Shown here: in pieces, positions 7,109 through 16,551 of the stretch
Layout: the number at the start of each line of letters is the position of its first letter
Numbering within the stretch: the first letter of the stretch is position 1
Assembly: GCA_020723965.1 (NCBI GenBank)
Contig: DYHW01000001.1
Span: 775,995 to 839,994 of the forward strand
Source of the DNA: Melioribacter sp.
GTDB lineage: Bacteria > Bacteroidota > Ignavibacteria > Ignavibacteriales > Melioribacteraceae
Length of the DNA: 64,000 nucleotides
Direction of reading: 5' to 3'
Notes under the pieces: model-generated
What the model was told of the DNA's origin: nothing
What the model saw: only the letters and a program-made list of their open reading frames with translations
Database searches by the model: none
Made by a program: the position numbers and the translations under genes

Positions 7109-9211
7109 ATGAAGAAATATCAACTCAAAAATATTGACTGCGCCTCTTGCGCGGCTAACATAGAGCAAAATCTATCTAAGATGGAAACCGTAAAATTTGT
7201 CTCGCTCAATTTTGCCAATTCAACTTTGTTGATTGATACTGAAAATATTGAAGCAGTGCACGCAAAAATAAAAGACGTTGAGCCGCAAGTTGATATAGAA
7301 GAAATCCATGATGGAAAATTAGTATTCGACAAAAAAGAAATTTTTGAAAACAAGGAGGAATTGTTTAGAATATTGCTGGTCATTGTTCTGCTCGTTGGCG
7401 GAATTATTTTTGAAAATGCGTTACACAACACACCATATAGAATAGCAGAGTATTTGGTTTTTCTTTCGGGCTACCTGATGAGCGGCTGGGGGGTAATTGT
7501 AAGCGCAGTAAAAAATTTATTTAAAGGAAAAGTTTTCAACGAGCATTTTCTTATGACCGTTGCAACAACCGGCGCAATCTTAATTGATGAAATGCCGGAA
7601 GCTGTTGCAGTGATGCTTTTCTACATTGTAGGCGAGTTATTCCAAAACATTGCTGTTAATCGTTCCAGAAGATCAATAAAATCTTTATTGGAAATTAGAC
7701 CGGATTACGCCAACGTAAAAATAAACGGCGAAACAAAAAGAGTATTGCCGACTGAAGTTGAGCCGGGACAAATAATAATAGTAAAGCCCGGAGAGAAAAT
7801 TCCGCTTGATGGAAATATTATTGATGGTAATTCTTTTGTCGATACTTCAGCTCTTACAGGCGAATCGGTTCCAAGAGCAGTTAAAGTTAGCGAAACAGTT
7901 TTAGCGGGGATGATCAACAAATCCGGCTTGCTAACAATAAGCGTTACAAAAAAATTCGGCGAATCGTCTATTTCGAAAATTTTGGAATTGGTAGAAACCG
8001 CAAGCAGTAAAAAAGCAGAAACAGAAAGATTTATGACAACTTTTGCAAGATACTATACGCCGGTTATTGTGTTTGCAGCGTTACTACTCGCTGTTATACC
8101 GCCGTTGGTTTTTGCCGGTCAAACTTTTACTGATTGGATCTATAGAGCGTTAGTTGTGTTGGTTATTTCTTGTCCTTGTGCTTTAGTAATAAGTATTCCG
8201 CTCGGATACTTCGGCGGAATTGGAGGAGCTTCTCGCAGAGGTATCTTGGTAAAAGGATCGAACTATTTAGATGCTCTAACAAAAGTTAAGACAATTGTTT
8301 TTGATAAAACTGGAACGCTGACCAAAGGTGAATTCAAAGTTGCTGATGTTGTAGTAAAAAACGGATTTAAAAAAGATGAACTGTTAAAGTTTGCCGCTTA
8401 TGCGGAATCTCATTCAAATCATCCTATCGCTAAATCTATTATTGAAGCTTATGGAAAACTTGTGCCTCCGGAAAATATTGACGAATCATCTTTATTCGAT
8501 GTTCAAGAAATTGGCGGAATAGGAATTAGAGCAAATGTTAATGGAAAGAAGATCATTATTGGCAACGACAAACTTCTTCACTTAGAAAATATTGATCACG
8601 AACAATGTGAAATTGAGGGGACAGTAGTTCATATTGCCGTTGACGGAATTTATGCCGGCTATATAATTATTTCAGATACGCTGAAAGATGATGCGAAAGA
8701 AACTATAAGCGCATTGAAAAAGAAAAATATCAAAACAATTATGTTAACAGGCGATAACAAAACCGCCGCCGAAATTTTTGCCCAAAAATTAGGAATAGAT
8801 GAATATTACTATGAGCTGCTGCCAGAAGAAAAAGTGAATCATATCGATAAAATTATTCAATCATCGCCGAAAGGAAATAAGGTTGCTTTTGTTGGCGATG
8901 GTATAAACGATGCTCCTGTTATTGCACGTGCTGATGTGGGAATTGCTATGGGAGCTTTGGGTTCAGATGCAGCAGTTGAAACTGCAGATGTTGTGTTGAT
9001 GACAGATTTGCCATCAAAAGTTGTAACTGCAATTGAAGTGGCAAAGAAAACAAGAAAAATTGTTTGGCAAAATATCGGTTTTGCATTGGGCGTAAAATTA
9101 TTTTTTATAACTCTTGGCACCTTAGGAATAGCTTCAATGTGGGAGGCAGTTTTTGGAGATATGGGGGTTGCTGTGTTGGCTATCTTAAATGCAATGAGAG
9201 TTCTAAAATGA
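7109..9211 (+). CDS. P1B-type heavy-metal ATPase, probable Zn/Cd/Pb exporter
   Basis: ATP-driven efflux of soft divalent metals across the inner membrane. The 700 residues contain an N-terminal heavy-metal-associated domain with CASC (Cys11, Cys14), the actuator motif TGES (250-253), transmembrane metal site CPC (355-357), phosphorylation motif DKTGT (Asp399), an HP motif in SHSNHP, and GDGIND (596-601). The last helices carry GVKLF and GDMGVAVL; a Lys and an Asp in these places mark ZntA-type zinc/cadmium/lead pumps rather than copper pumps. AAGGA with seven-base spacing supports the ATG. It stands alone without an adjacent ArsR or MerR gene. Only one metal-binding domain is present. Confidence 0.9.
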   Translation: MKKYQLKNIDCASCAANIEQNLSKMETVKFVSLNFANSTLLIDTENIEAVHAKIKDVEPQVDIEEIHDGKLVFDKKEIFENKEELFRILLVIVLLVGGIIFENALHNTPYRIAEYLVFLSGYLMSGWGVIVSAVKNLFKGKVFNEHFLMTVATTGAILIDEMPEAVAVMLFYIVGELFQNIAVNRSRRSIKSLLEIRPDYANVKINGETKRVLPTEVEPGQIIIVKPGEKIPLDGNIIDGNSFVDTSALTGESVPRAVKVSETVLAGMINKSGLLTISVTKKFGESSISKILELVETASSKKAETERFMTTFARYYTPVIVFAALLLAVIPPLVFAGQTFTDWIYRALVVLVISCPCALVISIPLGYFGGIGGASRRGILVKGSNYLDALTKVKTIVFDKTGTLTKGEFKVADVVVKNGFKKDELLKFAAYAESHSNHPIAKSIIEAYGKLVPPENIDESSLFDVQEIGGIGIRANVNGKKIIIGNDKLLHLENIDHEQCEIEGTVVHIAVDGIYAGYIIISDTLKDDAKETISALKKKNIKTIMLTGDNKTAAEIFAQKLGIDEYYYELLPEEKVNHIDKIIQSSPKGNKVAFVGDGINDAPVIARADVGIAMGALGSDAAVETADVVLMTDLPSKVVTAIEVAKKTRKIVWQNIGFALGVKLFFITLGTLGIASMWEAVFGDMGVAVLAILNAMRVLK

Positions 9212-9494
9212 TTCTTCAGCATACTCTTCACGAATTATTGAAGATTATCTATAATGGTGTCTTTATTTTATCCAATCGAATCTCTATTATTGCTACAGCA
9301 AATCTTTAAATTTCTTAAAAATAAGATTACAAGCCCGCTGAATTCTAAGTAATAAAAGAATCTGTTCTAAATAAATTGAAGATTCGAAAAATAATGTAAA
9401 ATAATAGGTCAAATTACTCTATTGAATGGCAAGATAATTGCTCGAAGAGCTGTTTAGTTTGGAAATAACAATTCAATATAATATAGAGGAATAA

Positions 9495-12400
9495 ATGGAA
9501 AGAAGAAAAGTAACTATTGACGGCAATGAAGCAGCCGCGCATGTTGCGTATCGTGTAAGCGAAGTGATTGCAATCTACCCAATTACTCCCTCATCTCCTA
9601 TGGGTGAATTGTCTGATGCTTGGTCTGCTATGCGTGTAAAAAATATTTGGGGAACGGTACCTAATGTAGTTGAAATGCAGAGTGAAGGTGGCGCGGCAGG
9701 TGCTGTACACGGCTCACTTCAAACTGGCGCACTGACTACAACATTTACTGCATCGCAAGGTCTGTTCTTGATGATTCCCAATATGTATAAAATTGCTGGA
9801 GAGTTAACGCCGGCAGTTTTTCATGTAAGTGCGCGTTCAATTGCTGCTGCGGCGCTTTCAATTTTTGGAGATCATAGCGACGTGATGTCTACACGTCAAA
9901 CAGGTTTTGGTTTGATCGCTTCTAATTCTGTTCAAGAAGTTATGGATACCGCTCTTATAGCACACAAAGCTTCGATAGAATCAAGGATCCCTTTCGTGCA
10001 TTTTTTTGACGGCTTCAGAACTTCTCATGAAGTTATGAAAATTGAAGAGCTGACCGATGATGATATCCGAGCAATGATGGATGATGAAAAAGTGAAAGAG
10101 TTTAAAGAAAGAGCGCTTAGTCCAGATCATCCCGTTATTCGTGGAACTGCGCAGAATCCGGATGTTTATTTTCAAGGGAGAGAAACAGTCAACAAATTTT
10201 ATGATGTATGCCCTGGTATTGTTCAAAATGCGATGAGCCAGTTTGCTAAAATAACCGGACGCCAGTACAATTTATTTGATTACTATGGCGCGCCCGATGC
10301 TAAACGTGTTGTTATTTTGATGGGCTCTGGAGCTGAAACTGCTGAAGAAACTGTTGAATATATGACTCAAAGAATGGAAGAGAAGGTGGGTATAATTAAA
10401 GTAAGATTATACAGACCATTTTCTGCTGAACATTTTATTGCAGCAATTCCAAAAACAGTAGAAAAAATTTCTGTGCTCGATAGAACTAAAGAACCTGGCG
10501 CTCTTGGCGAACCTTTATATCTTGATGTTGTTACCGCAATTTCTGAAGCTATGGCTTCTAACAATCCTCCTTTTGAAAAAATGCCAAAAATTGTTGGCGG
10601 AAGATATGGCCTGTCGTCAAAAGAATTTACGCCTGCAATGGTGAAGGCAGTTTTCGATAATTTGAAAAAAGATGAACCGAAAAATCATTTCACTATTGGT
10701 ATTGATGATGATGTAACATTTAGAAGTCTTCAGTATGATCCAAGCTTTATGACCGAAGGCGATGAAGTTGTTCGTTGTTTATTCTACGGCTTAGGTGCAG
10801 ATGGAACTGTTGGCGCTAATAAAAATTCTATCAAGATTATAGGCGAAGAGACGGAAAATTTTGCTCAAGGTTATTTTGTTTACGATTCGAAAAAATCCGG
10901 TTCAACTACGGTTTCTCATTTACGATTCGGCAAGAAACCTATTCGTTCTACATATTTAATTCAAACGGCAAAATTTGTTGGTTGCCATACATTTGGTCTT
11001 ATGGAAAAATTTGACGTTCTCGGAAATATTGAACAAGGCGGAACATTCTTGCTCAACAGTCCTTATCCCACAGATGACACATGGGACCAATTACCAAGAA
11101 AAGTTCAGCAACAGATCATCGACAAAAAACTTAACTTTTATGTTATAGATGGTTATGCAGTTGCAAACAAGACCGGCATGGGAAGCCGCGTCAATACAAT
11201 TATGCAAACCTGCTTCTTTGCTATTTCTGGTATTCTTCCAAAAGAAGAAGCGATTGGTCAGATTAAACAAACAATTTATAAAACCTACGGCGCCAAAGGG
11301 GAAGAGATAGTTAAACAAAATTATGAAGCTGTTGATCAGACACTCGAGAATCTGTTCAAAATTGATGTGCCAAAAACTGCAGTAAGTTCCATCGAAATTC
11401 CTCCAATAGTTTCGGCAAATGCGCCCGATTATGTCCGCAATGTGCTTGGTAAGATTATGGAAGGAAAAGGAGATGAAGTTAAAGTGAGCGAAATGCCGAT
11501 TGATGGAACTTTTCCTACTACAACAACTAAATGGGAAAAGAGAAACATAGCGCTCGAAGTTCCGGCTTGGGATGCGGATATATGTATCCAATGTGGTAAA
11601 TGTGCAATGGTTTGTCCGCACGCTTCTATTCGTATAAAAGTATATGATAAAAAATATATTGAGAATAAACCGGAAACGTTCAAATGGATGGAAGCTAAGG
11701 GGAAAGAATTTCCTGAAGGCTTTGCATACACAATTCAAGTAGCAGTTGAAGACTGCACCGGATGCGAATTGTGCGTTGAAGTTTGTCCAGTTAAGAATAA
11801 AAAAGAAACGCGCCTTAAAGCGCTAAACATGGTTCCTCAAATTCCAATTCGTGAAAAAGAAAGAGCAAATTTCGATTATTTTCTTGAATTGCCCGAAATT
11901 GATAGGCGGCTTGTAAACACAAGTCTAATTAAGAGCAGCCAATTGCTTGAACCTTTGTTTGAATTTTCCGGCGCTTGTTCCGGCTGCGGTGAAACGCCAT
12001 ACGTAAAACTTGTTTCGCAGTTGTTTGGCGATAGAACTATTGTTGCAAATGCAACGGGATGTTCTTCAATTTATGGCGGAAATCTGCCAACTACTCCATG
12101 GGCAAAAAATAAAGATGGACGCGGTCCTGCTTGGTCTAATTCATTGTTCGAAGATAATGCAGAATTCGGAATGGGGATGCGATTATCGATAGATAAACAG
12201 AACGAATTTGCGAAAGAATTGCTTGTTAAGTTGTCTGATGAAGTTGGTAAAGATTTAGTTGATGCAATTCTAAATGCAAATCAAAAAGATGAAGCGGGAA
12301 TTTATGATCAAAGAGAACGTATAGTAGAATTGAAGTCTAAACTTGAAAAGATAAATTCAAAAGAAGCTAATAAATTATTAGAAATTGTTGATTACCTCGT

Positions 12401-13091
12401 TAAGAAATCTGTTTGGATTATAGGCGGTGATGGCTGGGCGTATGATATCGGCTATGGCGGACTTGATCATGTATTAGCTTCAGGTAGAAACGTGAATATT
12501 TTGGTTCTAGATACCGAAGTTTACTCTAACACTGGCGGGCAAATGAGTAAAGCAACAGGTATGGGCGCAGTTGCTAAATTTGCTGCTGCAGGTAAACCGA
12601 CCGCTAAGAAAGACCTTTCAATGATGGCAATGAATTATGGTAATGTTTACGTTGCAAAAGTAGCTATGGGCTCAAACGATGCTCAAACTCTTCGGGCTTT
12701 CTTAGAAGCTGAAGCCTACGAGGGTCCTTCTTTAATTATTGCCTATAGCCATTGCATAGCTCACGGCATCAACATGGCTAAAGGTCTGGAGAGCCAAAAA
12801 GCTGCAGTTGACAGCGGTTATTGGCCTTTGTTCAGATATAATCCTGATAACTTAAAAGATGGAAAGAATCCTCTTAAACTTGATTCTAAAGCGCCCAAGA
12901 TCAAATTAGAAGATTTTATTTATAAAGAAACTCGTTACAAGATGCTTACAAAATCGCACCCGAAAGAAGCCAAACATTTGCTCCATCTTGCTCAGGAAGA
13001 AGTGCTGAATAGATGGAAACTTTACGAACATATGGCAAATATGCAATATTCGAATGAAAGTGGAGAACAAATAGAAGGAACAGAAACCTGA
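9495..13091 (+). CDS. nifJ: Pyruvate:ferredoxin (flavodoxin) oxidoreductase, single-chain
   Basis: Oxidises pyruvate with CoA to acetyl-CoA and CO2, passing electrons to ferredoxin, or runs in reverse for CO2 fixation. The 1198-residue chain has all fused domains: the N-terminal domain with YPITPSSPMGE (28-38), a central transketolase-like C domain, a 2x4Fe-4S ferredoxin module (CIQCGKCAMVCP from Cys697 and CTGCELCVEVCP from Cys754), the cysteine-containing GACSGCGETP and NATGCSSIYGG regions for the proximal cluster, and the thiamine-diphosphate motif GGDGWAYDIG (from about 977). GAGG precedes the ATG. The DHOD-like gene follows after 45 bases, a likely two-gene operon ending at the terminator near 14.17 kb. 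Confidence 0.97.
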   Translation: MERRKVTIDGNEAAAHVAYRVSEVIAIYPITPSSPMGELSDAWSAMRVKNIWGTVPNVVEMQSEGGAAGAVHGSLQTGALTTTFTASQGLFLMIPNMYKIAGELTPAVFHVSARSIAAAALSIFGDHSDVMSTRQTGFGLIASNSVQEVMDTALIAHKASIESRIPFVHFFDGFRTSHEVMKIEELTDDDIRAMMDDEKVKEFKERALSPDHPVIRGTAQNPDVYFQGRETVNKFYDVCPGIVQNAMSQFAKITGRQYNLFDYYGAPDAKRVVILMGSGAETAEETVEYMTQRMEEKVGIIKVRLYRPFSAEHFIAAIPKTVEKISVLDRTKEPGALGEPLYLDVVTAISEAMASNNPPFEKMPKIVGGRYGLSSKEFTPAMVKAVFDNLKKDEPKNHFTIGIDDDVTFRSLQYDPSFMTEGDEVVRCLFYGLGADGTVGANKNSIKIIGEETENFAQGYFVYDSKKSGSTTVSHLRFGKKPIRSTYLIQTAKFVGCHTFGLMEKFDVLGNIEQGGTFLLNSPYPTDDTWDQLPRKVQQQIIDKKLNFYVIDGYAVANKTGMGSRVNTIMQTCFFAISGILPKEEAIGQIKQTIYKTYGAKGEEIVKQNYEAVDQTLENLFKIDVPKTAVSSIEIPPIVSANAPDYVRNVLGKIMEGKGDEVKVSEMPIDGTFPTTTTKWEKRNIALEVPAWDADICIQCGKCAMVCPHASIRIKVYDKKYIENKPETFKWMEAKGKEFPEGFAYTIQVAVEDCTGCELCVEVCPVKNKKETRLKALNMVPQIPIREKERANFDYFLELPEIDRRLVNTSLIKSSQLLEPLFEFSGACSGCGETPYVKLVSQLFGDRTIVANATGCSSIYGGNLPTTPWAKNKDGRGPAWSNSLFEDNAEFGMGMRLSIDKQNEFAKELLVKLSDEVGKDLVDAILNANQKDEAGIYDQRERIVELKSKLEKINSKEANKLLEIVDYLVKKSVWIIGGDGWAYDIGYGGLDHVLASGRNVNILVLDTEVYSNTGGQMSKATGMGAVAKFAAAGKPTAKKDLSMMAMNYGNVYVAKVAMGSNDAQTLRAFLEAEAYEGPSLIIAYSHCIAHGINMAKGLESQKAAVDSGYWPLFRYNPDNLKDGKNPLKLDSKAPKIKLEDFIYKETRYKMLTKSHPKEAKHLLHLAQEEVLNRWKLYEHMANMQYSNESGEQIEGTET

Positions 13092-13136
13092 TTTGCCTGA
13101 ATTAAAAAAATGGAAATAAAATTGTAAGGAGTAAAT

Positions 13137-14135
13137 ATGGACCTATCAACAACATATATGGGATTAAAACTAAAAAATCCAATTGTTCCGTCTGCTTCTC
13201 CTCTATCGCAAAATATAGATACAGTAAGAGCAATAGAAGATGCGGGGGCTGCCGCCATAGTAGTGCATTCTCTCTTCGAAGAGCAAATTACACACGAATC
13301 GGGCGAATTGAATTATTACCTCTCTTACGGCGCAGAAAGCTATGCCGAAGCGCTGAGTTATTTTCCCGAACCGGAACAATTTCATCTTGGACCTTATCAA
13401 TATTTTGATCATATAGCAGATCTTAAAAAAGCCGTTGATATACCTATCATTGGAAGTTTGAATGGCGTTAGCACTGGCGGTTGGATAAAATATGCAAAGA
13501 ACATCGAGCTAGCCGGTGCAGATGCACTCGAATTGAATGTCTATTATATCCCAACTAATCCAAACATTCCCGCTTCGGAAATTGAAGAGATTTATTGCAG
13601 TATCTTGAAAGAAGTTAAAAGTAGTTTGAAAATTCCTGTTGCAATTAAATTGAGTCCATTCTTCACATCAATGTCTAATATGGCAAAAAAACTTGATGAT
13701 TCTGGCGCCGATGCTTTGGTTCTTTTCAATAGATTTTATCAACCCGATTTTGATTTGGATAATTTAGATGTTGTGCCGAATCTTGTTTTGAGTACTAATT
13801 GGGAAATGCGTTTACCGCTACGTTGGATTGCTATCTTATACGGACATATAAAAGCGAGTTTGGCAGGAACAAGCGGCGTTCATTCTCATCTTGATGTAAT
13901 TAAACTTATGATGGCAGGCGGAGATGTTGCTATGTTAGCATCTGAATTGTTAACCAATGGTATTGGTCGTATCTCAGAAATTCTTGAAGGAATGAAAAGA
14001 TGGATGGAAGAGAAAGAATATGAATCCGTTTCGATAATGAAGGGAAGTATGAGCCAGAAATCTGTTGCAGAACCCGCAGCTTTTGAAAGGGCTAATTATA
14101 TGAAGATGCTTCAGAGTTACAAATCGCTTACCTAA
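13137..14135 (+). CDS. Dihydroorotate-dehydrogenase-like flavoprotein (not classical PyrD)
   Basis: A 332-residue TIM-barrel protein resembling dihydroorotate dehydrogenase and related FMN enzymes: the N-terminus LSTTYMGLKLKNPIVPSAS, the phosphate-binding AGTSGVHSHLD and MAGGDVAMLAS near the C-terminus. The usual NxSCPN substrate loop is replaced by LNVYYIPTNPN, so it is unlikely to make orotate. A strong AAGGAG lies ahead of the ATG. Its position 45 bases after the pyruvate:ferredoxin oxidoreductase suggests a ferredoxin- or flavin-linked oxidoreductase role (inference); substrate unknown. Confidence 0.8.
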   Translation: MDLSTTYMGLKLKNPIVPSASPLSQNIDTVRAIEDAGAAAIVVHSLFEEQITHESGELNYYLSYGAESYAEALSYFPEPEQFHLGPYQYFDHIADLKKAVDIPIIGSLNGVSTGGWIKYAKNIELAGADALELNVYYIPTNPNIPASEIEEIYCSILKEVKSSLKIPVAIKLSPFFTSMSNMAKKLDDSGADALVLFNRFYQPDFDLDNLDVVPNLVLSTNWEMRLPLRWIAILYGHIKASLAGTSGVHSHLDVIKLMMAGGDVAMLASELLTNGIGRISEILEGMKRWMEEKEYESVSIMKGSMSQKSVAEPAAFERANYMKMLQSYKSLT

Positions 14136-14156
14136 TTACGATTTTCTGCTTTTTGT

Positions 14157-14193
14157 AAAGCCATCAGAACTATTTTCTGGTGGCTTTTTTATT
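14157..14193 (+). terminator. Rho-independent terminator after the oxidoreductase operon
   Basis: A 13-pair stem (AAAGCCATCAGAA with TTCTGGTGGCTTT, one G-U pair) closes a short loop and is followed by a run of T. It lies 21 bases after the stop of the DHOD-like gene. Confidence 0.85.
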
Positions 14194-14467
14194 TTTTATG
14201 ATATCTGTTGAAATTAGTTTATTTTGACATCAGAAAGTTTCATCTTCTTGATGATTTTCTTTGAATTGGTTTTGTTTTCCCATTTCCTATCTCATTTATC
14301 TGATTTTACGAGAACTAGAAGTGCTGTAAAAAACAATTTCATTTCTCGATATTTCTGATGTCCCTAAGAAAATATTCTAAACAAAAAAATAATGAAGAAA
14401 ATATTAAACAAGAGGCGGCGCCACTTGCCTTTAAAAAATTTATAACTCAAAAAGGAAAATTCAAAAA
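14194..14467 (+). other. Leader region of the DEAD-box helicase gene
   Basis: About 270 non-coding bases follow the terminator. The only clear element is the helicase ribosome binding site AAAGGA close to the ATG. Long untranslated leaders are common ahead of cold-induced RNA helicase genes, but I see no defined fold or cold-box motif. Confidence 0.4.
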
Positions 14468-16168
14468 ATGGTAAAAAGTAGTTTTGATGAGCTTGGTCTT
14501 TCGAATGAGACGCTTCACGCAATTAAGTTGAAGGGTTTTGAAGAGCCGACGGAAATTCAAAAAAAAATTATTCCTCTTATTTTAGAAAATAAAGTTGATT
14601 TGATTGGACAATCGCAAACCGGCACGGGTAAAACAGCTTCTTTTGCTCTGCCGATTATCGATCAAATTCAAACACGCGCCAATTATCTTCAAGCGCTTGT
14701 TCTTGTACCCACGCGTGAACTCGCAATTCAGGTTTCTGAAGAATTTAATTCTTTGCGCGGAGATAAAAACATACACATTGCTCCGATCTATGGCGGTCAG
14801 TCATACGATACTCAATTGCGAAGATTAAAAAAAGGGGTTGATATAATTGTAGGAACGCCCGGCAGAATGATCGATCATCTTAATCGTAAAAGTTTTTCCT
14901 TGGAAAAAGTATCTTTTGTTGTTCTTGATGAAGCCGACGAAATGCTCAATATGGGATTTATTGAAGACATAGAAAAAATATTGAGCAGTACAAATCCCAA
15001 CAGAAGAACTCTTTTGTTCTCTGCAACAATGCCCGAAAGAATAATGCAGCTTGCAAAAAAATATATGGGCAAACGGGAAATTATCAGAACTAAAAAATCC
15101 GGGCAAACAATAGAGCTTACTGAACAGATCTATTTTGAAGTAAAAGAGTCTGACAAGTTTGATGCGCTTTGTAGAATTATCGATACAACTATTGAATTTT
15201 ACGGTCTCGTCTTTTGCAGAACAAAATCTGATGTAGATTTTATTACGTCAAAACTAATGGACAGAGGATATGATGCTGAAGGACTGCATGGCGATATCTC
15301 TCAGAATGTACGAGAAAAGATACTTAACAAGTTTAGGAATAAGAAAGTGGAAGTTCTTGTTGCAACTGACGTAGCCGCGCGCGGGTTAGATATTTACGAT
15401 CTTACACACGTTATCAATTATACTCTTCCTTATGATCCAGAATCGTATCTTCATAGGATTGGAAGAACCGGACGCGCAGGCAAAGAAGGAACGGCTATCA
15501 CTTTTGTTACGCCGGAGGAACACCGCAGATTAACTTTCATAAAAAGTATTACTCGTACTGAAATACATAAAAAAAGAATACCTCAGGTTCGTGAAGTGAT
15601 CAACTTTAAGAAGCAAAAGATTGCTTCGGAACTGAAAAACTTGATGGAGTATGGAGTTGGCTCTAATTATTTGTTACTTGCTCAAGATCTGCTAAGAAAT
15701 AATAATCCCGAAGAAGTTGTTGCCGCTTTAGTCAAATACAATTATCAAAACGAACTCGAAGAAGAAAGCTATGCAAAGATTCACGATCTTTTTGAAGGAA
15801 GAAGACTGAGAAATGATTTTGAAAAAGGAAGCGAAAAATTCAAAAAGGGAATTAGTTCTGCAGACAGAAGAAGAAAAAGCAGTTTTGATGACGATGAGAG
15901 AAAACTAAGAAAGTTTAAGGATGATAAAGGGAAAGCCCGGTTATTTTTAGCGATGGGAAAGAAAGATGATCTTACTCCTAAAGATTTGTTAAATATGTTA
16001 AAGAAAAAAGCCGGCGTCAATCCAGAAAAAATTTCTGGTATACAAATTTCAGATGCATTTTCTTTTTTCAATGTTCCCCCTAAAGAAGCGGACATTATTT
16101 TAGTCGCGCTAAATTCGAAATCCCGGAATAACAGACCAATCGTTGAGAGAGCTAAAGCTCCAAAATAA
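14468..16168 (+). CDS. deaD: DEAD-box ATP-dependent RNA helicase, DeaD/CsdA type
   Basis: Unwinds short RNA duplexes in ribosome assembly and mRNA turnover. The 566 residues contain the Q motif (FEEPTEIQ), SQTGTGKT, PTRELAIQV, GTPGRM, VLDEADEML, SAT, HGDISQ, VAARGLDI and HRIGRTGRAG, all canonical. A charged, Lys/Arg/Asp-rich linker (about 440-490) leads to a C-terminal DbpA-like RNA-binding domain (about 488-560). The gene stands alone; tRNA-Leu(CAA) follows on the same strand 80 bases later. The exact subfamily (DeaD, CshA or DbpA) is less certain than the helicase call. Confidence 0.93.
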   Translation: MVKSSFDELGLSNETLHAIKLKGFEEPTEIQKKIIPLILENKVDLIGQSQTGTGKTASFALPIIDQIQTRANYLQALVLVPTRELAIQVSEEFNSLRGDKNIHIAPIYGGQSYDTQLRRLKKGVDIIVGTPGRMIDHLNRKSFSLEKVSFVVLDEADEMLNMGFIEDIEKILSSTNPNRRTLLFSATMPERIMQLAKKYMGKREIIRTKKSGQTIELTEQIYFEVKESDKFDALCRIIDTTIEFYGLVFCRTKSDVDFITSKLMDRGYDAEGLHGDISQNVREKILNKFRNKKVEVLVATDVAARGLDIYDLTHVINYTLPYDPESYLHRIGRTGRAGKEGTAITFVTPEEHRRLTFIKSITRTEIHKKRIPQVREVINFKKQKIASELKNLMEYGVGSNYLLLAQDLLRNNNPEEVVAALVKYNYQNELEEESYAKIHDLFEGRRLRNDFEKGSEKFKKGISSADRRRKSSFDDDERKLRKFKDDKGKARLFLAMGKKDDLTPKDLLNMLKKKAGVNPEKISGIQISDAFSFFNVPPKEADIILVALNSKSRNNRPIVERAKAPK

Positions 16169-16248
16169 AATAATTAGTTGTTATCAAACTCTAAATCTTG
16201 CAGATGAAGGGGATAAAATTTAATTTAGCACCGCAAATTTTTAATTAT

Positions 16249-16334
16249 GCCGAAGTGGCGGAATTGGTAGACGCGCTGGACTCAAAATCCAGTCTGGCTT
16301 AAACCAGGTGCCGGTTCGAGTCCGGCCTTCGGTA
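16249..16334 (+). tRNA. tRNA-Leu (anticodon CAA, decodes UUG)
   Basis: A class II tRNA with a long variable arm: acceptor GCCGAAG pairs with CTTCGGT (one G-U), the D-arm region is GGCGGAATTGGTAGACGC, the anticodon stem-loop is CTGGA-CTCAAAA-TCCAG giving CAA, and the T arm is GCCGG-TTCGAGT-CCGGC. The discriminator is A. The 3' CCA is not encoded. A terminator starts two bases later. Confidence 0.97.
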
Positions 16335-16335
16335 C

Positions 16336-16368
16336 AAAGCTCATTCAGAGATGAATGAGCTTTTTTTA
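16336..16368 (+). terminator. Rho-independent terminator behind tRNA-Leu(CAA)
   Basis: An 11-pair perfect stem AAAGCTCATTC / GAATGAGCTTT with a six-base loop is followed by a T run. It ends the tRNA transcript. Confidence 0.9.
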
Positions 16369-16551
16369 TTTTTCCCTGGTATCTGTTTTCTTTAATATTT
16401 GTTCTGCTTCAAAAAAAACTATTTGATAAAATCTTCTACTCTCAATTTGTAGTGTGCAAATTAGATAATGACTTGCAGTATGATTATTTTGTGAACAAAA
16501 TCTTAAGAGTTGTTTTAATAAATTTATTACTGCGAATAAATATGAGAAACT

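Noticed and set aside
11091..11738. 215-codon minus-strand frame
   Set aside because: Antisense to the conserved ferredoxin-module region of the pyruvate oxidoreductase.
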